Part shown: in pieces, positions 36,429 through 45,415 of the stretch | Layout of the letters: the number at the start of each line of letters is the position of its first letter | Position numbering within the stretch: the stretch's first letter is position 1 | Assembly (NCBI GenBank): GCA_016715115.1 | Contig: JADKBM010000001.1 | Span: forward strand, 372,001 to 436,000 | From: Acidobacteriota bacterium | GTDB lineage: Bacteria > Acidobacteriota > Blastocatellia > Pyrinomonadales > Pyrinomonadaceae | Direction of reading: 5' to 3' | DNA: 64,000 nucleotides | Made by a program: the position numbers and the translations under genes | Notes under the pieces: generated by a model | The model's database searches: none | What the model saw: the letters and a program-made list of their open reading frames with translations, nothing else | What the model was told of the DNA's origin: nothing

Positions 36429-36497
36429 ACATCTTAATGGGCTGCCACTTCTAACTCCCGACGGACACGGTTTCCACCCCAAGGTGCACACATTCAG
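36429..36497 (-). repeat. degenerate CRISPR repeat plus leader motif upstream of RT-cas1
   Basis: On the + strand CTTAATGGGCTGCCACTTCT matches positions 3-22 of the repeat, with the same CCAC variant as the leftmost array repeat. About 24 unrelated bases are followed by CCCCAAGG, the repeat's other end. Directly adjoining is AAGGTGCACACATTCAG, the leader motif. Read on the minus strand it is leader motif, then split repeat ending ATTAAGA. It lies 133-201 nt before the RT-cas1 start, within its likely 5' untranslated region. The gap 36297-36511 has no gene. Confidence 0.7.
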
Positions 36498-36511
36498 CTT
36501 GCGCGATAGCG

Positions 36512-36877
36512 TCAAAGACCGGCAATTCTGCGTAACGTATCCGCGCCTGAATGGCCGTCGAATTCGGGCGAACGTTCAAGTTCCCGCGCGAAGCCAGTTT
36601 CGTCCCAACGCGAAGCAGGCAGGTGGTACGTAATCTGTTCGCCAGCCGCGGTTCCGATCCCGAGCACGAACCAATCGGGTGCGCCGCTCCCGTCGGAATG
36701 AAACCGCGAACGCCAGACCCCACGTTGGGGCTCGTATCTGACGATTTTACGGCAAAGCGCGATGAACACCGTGATCCGATGATCGTATAGCTCGCCGAAC
36801 GTATGATACCCATCGGAAATCAAATTCGTGTCGCATCCGCGCGCGATCTCTTCGTTTATCTTCTCTTCCTTCGTCAT
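36512..36877 (-). CDS. small phage-like protein in the CRISPR adaptation operon
   Basis: 121 residues from the ATG at 36877 (AAAGGA upstream); a TTG at 36886 would overlap the cas6 stop. The motifs DGYHTFGELYDHRITVFIAL, VWRSRFHSDGS, DWFVLGIG and EQITYHLPASRWDE look like a small conserved protein I associate with tailed-phage genomes, without a known function. It is rich in His/Asp/Trp and has no signal. It sits between cas6 and RT-cas1 on the same strand. It may be a captured phage gene, an adaptation accessory or an anti-CRISPR-derived regulator; none is established. Confidence 0.7.
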   Translation of the reverse strand: MTKEEKINEEIARGCDTNLISDGYHTFGELYDHRITVFIALCRKIVRYEPQRGVWRSRFHSDGSGAPDWFVLGIGTAAGEQITYHLPASRWDETGFARELERSPEFDGHSGADTLRRIAGL

Positions 36878-36882
36878 TCCTT

Positions 36883-37914
36883 TCAAAACGCCATTTTGTA
36901 TGCCCCGAAACCAAACGCGGTCGATTCGCCTATATGAAGCAACTCGCCGATCAGCAAAACTTCGATCAATTCCGAAAAATCGCCGCGACAGGCGATAGTT
37001 CCGGTGAATCCGTCCATCCGGATTTCGCGCCGATCGTCTTTTGAGTATCGATGATACGACTTGAGCCGCAATTCTCCACCGATGATCTCAATTCTTTTGG
37101 CCGCCGCAAGCAAGCGGTTTTTCCAACGAAAAAACTCCGCCTGCCCGGGCCAGTCGTCGCCGTATGCTTGCCAGACCCTTCCGACGCGATCCGCGACCGC
37201 ATCCATAATATCGTAAAAGTCGGCCGGGCGTCGCGCCACCTTCCCGCGCGCGATCGGACGGGCTCCGGCCAAAACCGGCGAGCGATCGTAATAAAGGGTT
37301 ACGGGCGAAGTGAATTCCAAAACGATCGCGTTCGGTTCGCCAACCGTCGCCAGACCGTTGCCGTAAACGCCGGCGTCGACGACAAACGGTTTGCCGAACG
37401 AATCGCCGGCCCGCAACGATCGTCCGGCGCCGATCATATCGCGGACATCGACGAGCTGAAATCGCGCTTTTTCGAGATTTTGATTCCGCGATTTCACATC
37501 CAGACCCTTCAAGCCAAATTTGCCGAAAGTGTCGAGAATCCTCATCGCGCGTTCAGTCGTTCGGCCAAGCGCAACGAATTCGAACGTAACGCGGCTGCCG
37601 CGTTTGAGCGGAACATCGATGTCCAACGGCCCCGAGATGACGTACGGAACCGGCAGGTTTTCATTGCTGCCGAGCGGCTTGCCGACGGGCAGTTCCGGGT
37701 AGAGTTCCCGACGCGGTTTGAACATAAACGGAAAGTCGCAGACGCGCCCAGCGAAAAGTTCGCAATCGGTGCAGTCCGTAAGTTCAGGATTAACGCAGAC
37801 CTCGCGCTTGAGGACATCACCGTAACCGCCCCTCAGCCGCGGCGCCCAAAACCCTAACGGCGCGTTATCATCGAGGAGTTCGATCTCGAATTGGAATTTT
37901 GAAAAGTGAAACAT
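36883..37914 (-). CDS. cas6: Cas6-family crRNA endoribonuclease
   Basis: 343 residues from the ATG at 37914. N-terminal RRM-like fold MFHFSKFQFEIELLDD, then cysteines CTDCELFAGRVC (possible zinc site), a central block with SGPLDIDVPLKRGSRVTFEF, and the closing glycine-rich loop IGELLHIGESTAFGFGAYKMAF, characteristic of Cas6/RAMP C-termini (PF10040-like). It would cut the repeat 8 nt from its 3' end to leave the AUUAAGAC handle. It is first gene of the leftward unit cas6 - phage-like ORF - RT-cas1 - cas2. Confidence 0.82.
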   Translation of the reverse strand: MFHFSKFQFEIELLDDNAPLGFWAPRLRGGYGDVLKREVCVNPELTDCTDCELFAGRVCDFPFMFKPRRELYPELPVGKPLGSNENLPVPYVISGPLDIDVPLKRGSRVTFEFVALGRTTERAMRILDTFGKFGLKGLDVKSRNQNLEKARFQLVDVRDMIGAGRSLRAGDSFGKPFVVDAGVYGNGLATVGEPNAIVLEFTSPVTLYYDRSPVLAGARPIARGKVARRPADFYDIMDAVADRVGRVWQAYGDDWPGQAEFFRWKNRLLAAAKRIEIIGGELRLKSYHRYSKDDRREIRMDGFTGTIACRGDFSELIEVLLIGELLHIGESTAFGFGAYKMAF

Positions 37915-38510
37915 ATTTCTTCTACTTTTCAATCAAATTGCCTAATGCGTGTCTGCTTCTGGGAGCCATCGTTTTCCTATCAACGCGACCGCCATCGGTC
38001 GTAAGGGGAATGCCAGCCAGTTTCCCGGGTTGGACGGTGCGATTTCGGGTTTGTTTTGAGCGGGCCCGCTTTGCGGGGCGGGACCGTCGAAATTTGCTGT
38101 TCGGTTATGGCTGACAACGGATTTATAGCATGGTTTTTCTCGGGGAAGCAAGAGAATTCTTGGGAGAATTCTTGGGTTGAAGGTCTTGAATTTTGGATTC
38201 TAATCGACTAGTTCGGATTGTGATCACCGAATCGTGCGCGGACTATCTCGATCAGACACACACGGGATCGCACTTAGTTTGGAGCGACGCGAACTTAGCT
38301 CGGAGAGGTTGCAGTTTAATTCGGACAGCTATGAACCAAGTTTGGCCACGTATTTCGGAGTGAGGTGCTCTTGGTTTGGAGCTCTTTGAAATGACTCTAG
38401 AGAGAGGCGCGCCTGGCTCGCAGGAATCCGATGGCGGACGACAGTCTGTTAACCGTAAACAAGGTTTGCCTGTTTGCACGACCTGCCCCGCCCATAAGTC
38501 TTTGAAAGAA
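37915..38510. other. upstream region of cas6 unit, no gene seen
   Basis: A 596-bp gap. It includes a GC hairpin (GCGGGCCCGCTTTGCGGGGCGGG near 38060, split by a loop) and a tandem duplication (AGAATTCTTGGG twice near 38151-38175). Several degenerate TTAGTTTGGAGC/TTAGCTCGGAG motifs are also present. Promoter function for cas6 is likely, but I could not pick a convincing -10/-35. Confidence 0.45.
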
Positions 38511-38586
<76 letters not shown>

Positions 38587-38637
38587 TTGATGTCTGTGAG
38601 AGGCAAGGTGAAATCGTACAAAATTGGTAACGGTTGT

Positions 38638-38815
38638 GCAAGCGGCGGTGGTCAGTGGTCGGTGGTCAGTGGTCGGTGGTCAGTGAGCAGTGGTCGGTGG
38701 TCGGTGAGCAGTGGGCGGTGAGCGGTGAGCGGTGAGCAGGGAGCGGTGGTCGGTGGTCAGTGGTCGGTGGTCAGTGGCCGGTGGTCGGTGGCCGGTGGTC
38801 AGTGGTCGGCCTTTA
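38638..38815. repeat. GGTCGGTGGTCAGTG-type simple repeat
   Basis: About 175 bp of alternating GTGGTCAGTGGTCGGTGAGC units. It runs into the 3' end of the acyl-CoA synthetase gene, supplying its last codons and stop. The same vocabulary recurs at 50346-50580. Confidence 0.85.
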
Positions 38816-41024
38816 GCATTTGATCGCAGTAGACATTGAACAGACGCATTGCGCGGTCGGCGGTGCGGAAGACCGGGATCCGGTGTTCTTCCAGCATCTG
38901 AGCCATCGGATCGTACAACGTTCCGGCATCGACGACCGTCACGAACGCCTTTCTCGTTGTGTCCTTCAATCCGATCAAACGCTGCACGATCGAGCCTTCC
39001 CGCGTTATGTCTTCATTGTGTCCGGCGTCCGCTTTGAGCGTGTTCAAAGCGGGTGTGAGCGGAACGCCGCCGATAATCACGACATCGAAATCGTCGTCTT
39101 CGATGAGGGCATTTATCACGTCTTCACACGCCGCGTCGTTGGCCATCGGCGTCAGATCGAGCGGGTTATGGGCGTCAATGATCGTGTCGATCTGGGAACG
39201 TTTGAAAATCTCACGCAGGCGTCCGGCGGTTTGGTTGCTGAATCGATTCAGCTCAAACGCTCCGACGTTGTCGGCAAATGCAACGCATTCAAAACCTGCA
39301 TTCGAAACCGCCGCGAGCCTTTTGCCGGAAACTTCGCTTCCGTGCAGGAACGTGAAGAGTCGGGTCAGGTCTTCAAAATCGTTCAGCGTTTCCGCAACGA
39401 TCACGCCCGCGCTCTGAGCGAGGCTTCGCGTGACGGCGTAATCTCCCGCGATCGACGCCGTATGGCTCGATGTCGCCTTGGCGCCGTCAGGCGTTCTGCC
39501 GGCCCGATAAAGCACGACGGTTCTTCCGCTGGCAGTGATCTCTTTCGCCGCCCGCAGAAACTTCACGCCGTCGAGCGGCGCAAAGCCTTCGACATAGACC
39601 GCAAAGAGATCGATTTCCGGATCATCCTTCAGATAAGTCAGGTAATCGCCGATCGTGACGTCCATTTGATTGCCGAGCGAAATACTGTATTTCGGGTTGA
39701 TTCCGGCAAGTTTGTTCCCTTTTGAGATCACGAATGCGCCGCTTTGCGATATCAGACAGACGGGCGAGACCTCGCCTTTGGGCAGAGCAAGTTTGTAGGC
39801 CGGAATGAACATCGTGTCGTAATGTCCCGGCTGCGAGCGAACTCCCAGACAGTTGCCGCCGTTAATCAAAGGCCCGCGCCACGCTGTCCGGCGCGAATCG
39901 GCGAGTGCCTTTCGCATCCGTCCGACGATTTCGGCGCTTCCGCTTTTTTCTTCCAACCCGCCCGGAATGATTATCATACTCTCGGCCTTTTCGAGTTCGA
40001 TGATTTCCGAAACGGTTTCGGCAACCTGTGCCGCGGCAACGCTGATGACAAACAGATCGACCGTCTGCGGCAGAGAGGCAACGTCGGGAAAACAGCGGCA
40101 ACCCTCGATCGAGTCCACCTCAGGTTTGACGATAAAGATCCGCCGCCGGTCGAACTCTTCGCGAAGCAGGTTGTTGACGATGATGTGGCCGGGATTGAGC
40201 TTTTCCGAAACACCAATGACCGCGATGGATTCCGGCTCGAGCAGATTTCTTATCTTATGGACCGGACGGGCGTTGTCCTCGCCGGATCGCACTTCGCCGA
40301 GTTTGATCAGAATGTCCAGCGCGATCAGCTTTTGATCGCGGACGACGAGCGGATTGATCTCGAAATCGGTCACGCCCGCCCGACAGAACTCGTCGGCGAC
40401 CGACAGGAGCTTCCTGATCGATTCCCGCAATTCGGCCGGCTGCAGACGAGGCTTTTGTCCCCGAAGCGTTCCTGTCAGAAGCGTCGCGACAGCAGTTTTC
40501 AGAAGCTCGGTCTTGATCGTTTCATCATCCGGCAAGGAACTCGAAAAAACGGCGATGTCCTTCCCTGTCTTGAAGTTAGCCGTCAAAAAGTCGGTGTAGA
40601 TCCCGCCGGCGCCGAGGGTTACGACCGCGCCGAAATCGTCCGTCCAACGCATTCCCAACAAAAGTTCGTTTCCAAGCGCGGGGCTGTAATCGATAAACTC
40701 ACTGACCGTGAAACCCGTTAGATTCGCTCCGCCGAACTTTGTTTCCATCTGTCCGATGGTGCGGGCGATGATCTCCGGATCGTTGGCAATCACGGCAACG
40801 CCGCCGACATCGCTCTTATGAAGGATATCCGGCGAGACCACCTTGACCACCGCTTTGCCGCTTTCGATCGCTGTGAAGCTTGCCTTCCGGGCCTCGGCAA
40901 GACCCGTTACGAAGATCTGCGAAGGGGTTTCGAATCCAAGAGCCCGGAGTATCTCGAAGCCCTCGATCTCGGACAAGACACCGACGCCCCGTGCCCTTGC
41001 GCTTTGAAGAATTCCGGAAATCAT
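38799..41024 (-). CDS. ADP-forming acyl-CoA synthetase (acetate-CoA ligase, fused subunits)
   Basis: 741 residues. Domain order is beta then alpha. The N-terminal ATP-grasp (~1-240) has GKAVVKVVSPDILHKSDVGGV, LGNELLLGMRWTDDFG and FEINPLVV. The CoA-binding and ligase domains follow (LEPESIAVIGVSEK, INGGNCLGVRS, SQSGAFVISKG) with the phosphohistidine motif SSHTASIAGD. Reaction: acyl-CoA + ADP + Pi gives acid + ATP + CoA. It overlaps iorB by ATGA. With IorAB it would turn aryl-/indolepyruvate into aryl acetate with ATP gain. The last residues come from a simple repeat. Confidence 0.9.
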   Translation of the reverse strand: MISGILQSARARGVGVLSEIEGFEILRALGFETPSQIFVTGLAEARKASFTAIESGKAVVKVVSPDILHKSDVGGVAVIANDPEIIARTIGQMETKFGGANLTGFTVSEFIDYSPALGNELLLGMRWTDDFGAVVTLGAGGIYTDFLTANFKTGKDIAVFSSSLPDDETIKTELLKTAVATLLTGTLRGQKPRLQPAELRESIRKLLSVADEFCRAGVTDFEINPLVVRDQKLIALDILIKLGEVRSGEDNARPVHKIRNLLEPESIAVIGVSEKLNPGHIIVNNLLREEFDRRRIFIVKPEVDSIEGCRCFPDVASLPQTVDLFVISVAAAQVAETVSEIIELEKAESMIIIPGGLEEKSGSAEIVGRMRKALADSRRTAWRGPLINGGNCLGVRSQPGHYDTMFIPAYKLALPKGEVSPVCLISQSGAFVISKGNKLAGINPKYSISLGNQMDVTIGDYLTYLKDDPEIDLFAVYVEGFAPLDGVKFLRAAKEITASGRTVVLYRAGRTPDGAKATSSHTASIAGDYAVTRSLAQSAGVIVAETLNDFEDLTRLFTFLHGSEVSGKRLAAVSNAGFECVAFADNVGAFELNRFSNQTAGRLREIFKRSQIDTIIDAHNPLDLTPMANDAACEDVINALIEDDDFDVVIIGGVPLTPALNTLKADAGHNEDITREGSIVQRLIGLKDTTRKAFVTVVDAGTLYDPMAQMLEEHRIPVFRTADRAMRLFNVYCDQMLKADH

Positions 41025-41608
41025 AGGCCCGGCGATCCTTCGGCAGCGAGCCTGCCCGCGTGATACGCCTTGAGATTTGCGGTGACGACCTTCTCACCCT
41101 TTCGGGCGAACATCTGAGAGATGAACTTTTCAATGGTCTCGGCCCGAACGGGCAGAAAATGCGAGGCCGCACCCACCATAACCATATTCCCCGAATGCGC
41201 CGAGCCCGTCTTTTTGGCTACCTGATCGCTGTCAAGCATCACGTGATGCGGCGTCAGTTCGATCTGTCGCAGAACTTCGCCAAGATCGGGATAATTCGCG
41301 ATGTTCTTCATCGGATCGGTCGAGGTAACCAACATCCCGTCTGCCGACAAATAAGCCAGATAACGGAGGCTTTCCAGAGGCTCCATACTCAAGATCATCG
41401 ACGCGGCACCCACCGGGATCATATCGCTGGAAATCGGCTTATCGGATATGCGCAAATGGGCGACGACCGCCCCGCCGCGCTGTGACATTCCGTGAAGCTC
41501 GGACTGTTTGACATAAAAGCCCTCGCTCATCGCGCTCGACGCGATGATACTCGAAACGGAAAGCGCGCCTTGTCCGCCGACGCCCGCCATTATGATGTCG
41601 TATTTCAT
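41021..41608 (-). CDS. iorB: indolepyruvate oxidoreductase beta subunit
   Basis: 195 residues from the ATG at 41608 (GGGAGA 8 nt upstream). It has the typical gamma/beta-domain start YDIIMAGVGGQGALSVSSII and the conserved SELHGMSQRGGAVVAHLR. It works with IorA to decarboxylate aryl-2-oxoacids to acyl-CoA, passing electrons to ferredoxin. It lies between iorA (18 bp upstream) and the acyl-CoA synthetase (4-nt overlap). Confidence 0.92.
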   Translation of the reverse strand: MKYDIIMAGVGGQGALSVSSIIASSAMSEGFYVKQSELHGMSQRGGAVVAHLRISDKPISSDMIPVGAASMILSMEPLESLRYLAYLSADGMLVTSTDPMKNIANYPDLGEVLRQIELTPHHVMLDSDQVAKKTGSAHSGNMVMVGAASHFLPVRAETIEKFISQMFARKGEKVVTANLKAYHAGRLAAEGSPGL

Positions 41609-41626
41609 AAACAATTCTCCCTTTGC

Positions 41627-43261
41627 TCAAACGGCAACAAGTTCGGAACCGGCCGGTTCAGCTTGTTTATCGCGTTTTTTCCTTCTCAGCGTTTCAAGGC
41701 ATTCGCGGACTGTGATGATCACGGATAGTCCGTTGTAATTTATTTCTTGATGGATGATTTCCGCGTTGCGTTCATTCTGTTTCGGATGGGCACTCAGAAC
41801 ATAAACGTGCTCAGGCTTGGCGCCCAAACCCAGGACCACGCTTTCAAGCCTCGAATCCGGAAGAATCGTCGGCTGCCCGCCGGTCATTCCGACTGTTTCG
41901 TTGTCCAGAATAATGACCGTCATATCCGTATCCGCGGCGATGCAATCCATAAGGGCCGTAACGCCCGAATGCAAAAACGTGCTGTCTCCGATGGTCGCGA
42001 TCGCCGGACGAAGACCGGCGTCGGAAGCGCCTTTCGCCATTCCGATCGAAGCGCCCATACAAACGCACGTTTCGATCGCCGAATACGGCGGCAGAGCCCC
42101 GAGCGAATAGCAGCCGATATCGGATGCCATAAAGACGCTCTCATTGGCATCGACAGCACCTTTGATCGCGTGAAAGCTGTCGGCGTGCGGGCAGCCCGTG
42201 CAGAGCCTTGGCGGACGATTCGGCAACGCGAACCCGGAAAGTTCAAGTCCGCGGTGAGGAGGCAGGTCCAGAGCGTTCCGGATGTTGTCAGGCGTCAGCT
42301 CTCCCTCCCTTGGAACCTCGCCCGACAATTTTCCTTGAATCCGGACCGCGGGCTCAATGATTCCGCGCAGATATCTTTCGAGATAGGGATAACCTTCTTC
42401 CAGAATCAGAACCCTTTTAACGTGCGAAACGAGCTTTCTGATCTTCTCGACCGGAAGCGGATAGACTCCGATATGCAAATGGGACGGCTCGGAATCGAGT
42501 TCGGAAAGATTTTCAAGATAATAATTCTTTGCGATTCCGGTGGTGATCACGCCGAGTTCGTTGTTGTCCTTCGAAAGTCTGAGCGAGTTGTACGCCGATC
42601 TTTCGGAATAATCGAGGAGGTCCTTTTGCGTCTCAAGGAGTTTGTGCCATTGCCGGCGCGCATTGACGGGAAGCAGGATCCAGGATGCCGGAGAGTCAGC
42701 CCTCGAAAGCGGGCTTTCGGCCCGCGGCTCGCTGACATTGACGACACTCCGACTGTGAGCCAACCGGGTGACGATCCGAACCATCACGGGAATGTGGAAT
42801 CTCTCGGAAACATCAAAAGCCTCGCGGGTCATTTCGTAGGCCTCTTGCTGATTTGCCGGTTCGAGACAAACGATGTGCGCGAAATCTGCGTAATACCGGC
42901 TGTCCTGTTCGTTCTGAGAACTGTGCATTCCCGGATCATCCGCCGAAACGACGACGAGGCCGCCGTTGATCGTCACCAATGCGGAGTTGATAAATGGATC
43001 CGCGGCGACGTTCAAGCCGACGTGCTTCATCGAAACCATCGCTCGGCGACCTGCAAATGAGACACCGAGCGCTTCTTCGTAAGATGTTTTTTCGTTGGCG
43101 CACCAGGCAGCAAATGGTTTGTTATGTTTTTGTTTATGAGCCAATAAATACTCAAGAATCTCGGTCGATGGGGTGCCCGGATAGGCGTAGGCGGCGTGAA
43201 TTCCCGCATCGATCGCCCCCAGCGCAACTGCTTCATCCCCGAGTAAAACCTTCTGTGTCAT
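41627..43261 (-). CDS. iorA: indolepyruvate oxidoreductase alpha subunit lacking C-terminal ferredoxin domain
   Basis: 544 residues. Pyrimidine-binding domain MTQKVLLGDEAVALGAIDAG with YAYPGTPSTEI; TPP-binding core IGDSTFLHSGVTALMD..IILDNETVGMTGGQ; conserved RLCTGCPH. Archaeal and many bacterial IorA proteins are about 600 residues and end in two 4Fe-4S clusters. This one ends ECLETLRRKKRDKQAEPAGS with no CxxCxxC, so the ferredoxin part is absent and electrons must leave another way. First gene of iorA-iorB-acyl-CoA synthetase. Confidence 0.92.
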   Translation of the reverse strand: MTQKVLLGDEAVALGAIDAGIHAAYAYPGTPSTEILEYLLAHKQKHNKPFAAWCANEKTSYEEALGVSFAGRRAMVSMKHVGLNVAADPFINSALVTINGGLVVVSADDPGMHSSQNEQDSRYYADFAHIVCLEPANQQEAYEMTREAFDVSERFHIPVMVRIVTRLAHSRSVVNVSEPRAESPLSRADSPASWILLPVNARRQWHKLLETQKDLLDYSERSAYNSLRLSKDNNELGVITTGIAKNYYLENLSELDSEPSHLHIGVYPLPVEKIRKLVSHVKRVLILEEGYPYLERYLRGIIEPAVRIQGKLSGEVPREGELTPDNIRNALDLPPHRGLELSGFALPNRPPRLCTGCPHADSFHAIKGAVDANESVFMASDIGCYSLGALPPYSAIETCVCMGASIGMAKGASDAGLRPAIATIGDSTFLHSGVTALMDCIAADTDMTVIILDNETVGMTGGQPTILPDSRLESVVLGLGAKPEHVYVLSAHPKQNERNAEIIHQEINYNGLSVIITVRECLETLRRKKRDKQAEPAGSELVAV

Positions 43262-43646
43262 ATATTCTCCAAAGATATCTAACTTTATGAATGCAAAGAA
43301 CTACGACTTTTGATGAGCAAGAGATGTGCCGTTGCGTTCCTTATGATTTTAGTGGTGATTTCACGTCCAAAAGAGCCGGTTCTGTGGAATTTTGAGGGAC
43401 GTTGGGTAAACTTCCGCAGTGGATATCGCGCTTCGCACACCGAATTGGTCCGGCCCGGATCGAGTCCGGATTTCAGATTCGGGAACTTTGAGAAACCCAC
43501 GGGTTCTTTGTATTCGGGGCCGGGACGAGTCGGTGCCATCTGCGGTAGCGGTTGTGCAAAACCTTCAGAAGTTTGAGTTCATAGATCAAAATCAACGGCT
43601 TTCTTCTTGTTAATTGCGACTAGCTTAATTGCCACTAGCTTAATTG
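43262..43646. other. intergenic region left of IS copy 2
   Basis: 385 bp. It includes GTGCCATCTGCGGTAGCGG (about 43534), a member of an interspersed repeat also found at 47181-47274 and 53720. A short direct repeat (AATTGCSACTAGCTTA twice, about 43614-43646) abuts the IS. No gene. Confidence 0.5.
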
Positions 43647-45340
43647 GAGGCTGTCTGAAAAGTCCCCTCGGGTTCGGCGATTTTCGGTCTCGGGAGTGTT
43701 GTTTGAATTTCGTCGAGTTGCATACGGGGTTATAATACTAAGTATGATACACGAGAAAAGGAAGAAGGTGGTCTTCAAGCATTACGATCAGAACCAACCG
43801 ATGTTGTTGCCGCCGAGCCTGGATGATCTGGTGCCCGCGAACCACGGTGCGCGTTGTGAACAAGGATCGAGCGGACGACATCGGCGTGCTTGAGCTTGGG
43901 TACAAAGGCGGCGGAGCGTCGAGCTACCATCCGCGCTGCTTTTGAAGGTGCTGGTTTACGCGTATCTTCGGAATATCTATTCGTCCCGGAAGATCGAGCA
44001 GGCGTTGCAGGAAAACGTGCATTTCATGTGGCTCGCCGGCAACGCGAGGCCGGACCACAACACGCTGGCGGACTTTCGGTCGAAGCGGCTGAAAGATCAT
44101 CTTGAGAAGATCTTTTCGCGGGGCGCTGCTGCTTGTCGAAGAGGGGCGGTATCGTTGCGGGAAGTGATACTGACGGGACGAAGATCGAGGCGAACGCGAA
44201 CCGGTACACGTTCGTCTGGGCAAAGACGGTGGAGCGGAACAAGCAGCGGATAAGGGAACAGTTGCGTGACGTGTGGAAGTACGTCGAGCGGGCGAGCGCG
44301 GAGGAAGAGCAGGCGCCGAACGAGCCGGATTTTGAGGCGGTGGACCCGGAAGCGGTGACGCGCGCGGTGAGAGCGATCGACGAGGAGTTGCTGAAAGCCG
44401 AGCCCGATGCGAAGACAAGGCAGGGGTGCGGAAATTGAGGCGGGAGTTGCCGGGCCGGGCGGCGAAGGTCGAGGCGCAGGAGCGGATGCTGGACGGGCGA
44501 CGAAGCAGTTCGAAGACCGATCAGACGCGACGTTCATGAGGATGAAGGAAGACCATCTGGGGAACGGGCAGTGAGACCGGCGTACAATGTCCAGCTGGCG
44601 ACCGAGGGGCATTTTCGCCGGGTACCTGACACATGGCGGGGGACACGACCGCGCCGGAGCATGTCGGCAAGATGATCGAAACGTACGGAACGGAACCCGA
44701 AAGCGTACGGCGGATGCGGGTTACGGCAGTGAAGAGAACTACGCCTATCTGGAGAGGGCGATCAAGGCATTTGTTCGGCATGAAGCCCAAGGGGAAGTTC
44801 GCGGCAGACAACTTCAATACGACGCAGAGACCGATACTTACCGGTGTCCGGCGGGGCACGTGATGGAGTTCTGGAGGATCGCGGAAGACGACGCAGAACG
44901 GCCGGAAGCAAAACGTCAAAATCTACCGGACCGAGGCCTGCGGCGGATGTCCGATGCGGGCCGAATGTTCGAAGGGCGAGGGGGACGGTCGATCGAGCGC
45001 AACGAAGAAGTTCTGAGGCACCGGCGCAAGGCGCGCGAGATGCTCGAAAGCGAGAAAGGCGTCGAACGGAGGAAACAACGGTACGAGGTCGAGGCGGTGA
45101 TCGGAAACATAAAGGAAAACAAGAAATTCAGAAGGTTCTTACTGAGGGGTTGGCAAAAGTACAGATTGAGATCGGATTGATCGCGATCGCACAAACCTGC
45201 AAAGGCTGGCAACCGTCTGAAAAGGCGGAAATGCGCTCGGCGACCGGCCAACTGATGACGGCCGAAGCGGACTCTCCCAAAACAGACAACAGAAAAACGG
45301 CAATCCCGGAGACTTTCTGAGTGACTTTCCAGACAGCCTC
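43647..45340 (+). mobile_element. IS1182-family insertion sequence, copy 2 (about 50 nt shorter)
   Basis: The same terminal inverted repeats as copy 1 (GAGGCTGTCTG... to CAGACAGCCTC). It is almost identical except for many scattered losses of 1-5 nt and essentially no substitutions. It is followed after 75 bp (which include a GGCTTTAGCC..GGCTAAAGCC hairpin) by copy 3 in the same orientation. Confidence 0.88.
43744..45220 (+). pseudogene. IS1182 transposase, multiply frameshifted (copy 2)
   Basis: It begins with the same MIHEKRKKVVF as copy 1. The frame is lost after ~38 codons (AACCACGGTGCG for AACCATCCGGTGCG) and repeatedly thereafter. Translatable pieces (VLVYAYLRNIYSSRKIE, YTFVWAKTVERN, GNIKENKKFRRFLLRG) appear in all three frames. 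The lesions are nearly all deletions, which suggests consensus error as much as decay. It also keeps the GGGGG frame-change site. Confidence 0.85.
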
Positions 45341-45415
45341 GCAGCGTAACCTCAAGACTTTCTTGGCTTTAGCCCAATACTGCGGCTAAAGCCGGGATCG
45401 AGTTTGAATCTCGAT

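Noticed and set aside
41747..43060. 437-codon plus-strand ORF opposite iorA
   Set aside because: Shadow of a well-supported gene on the other strand.
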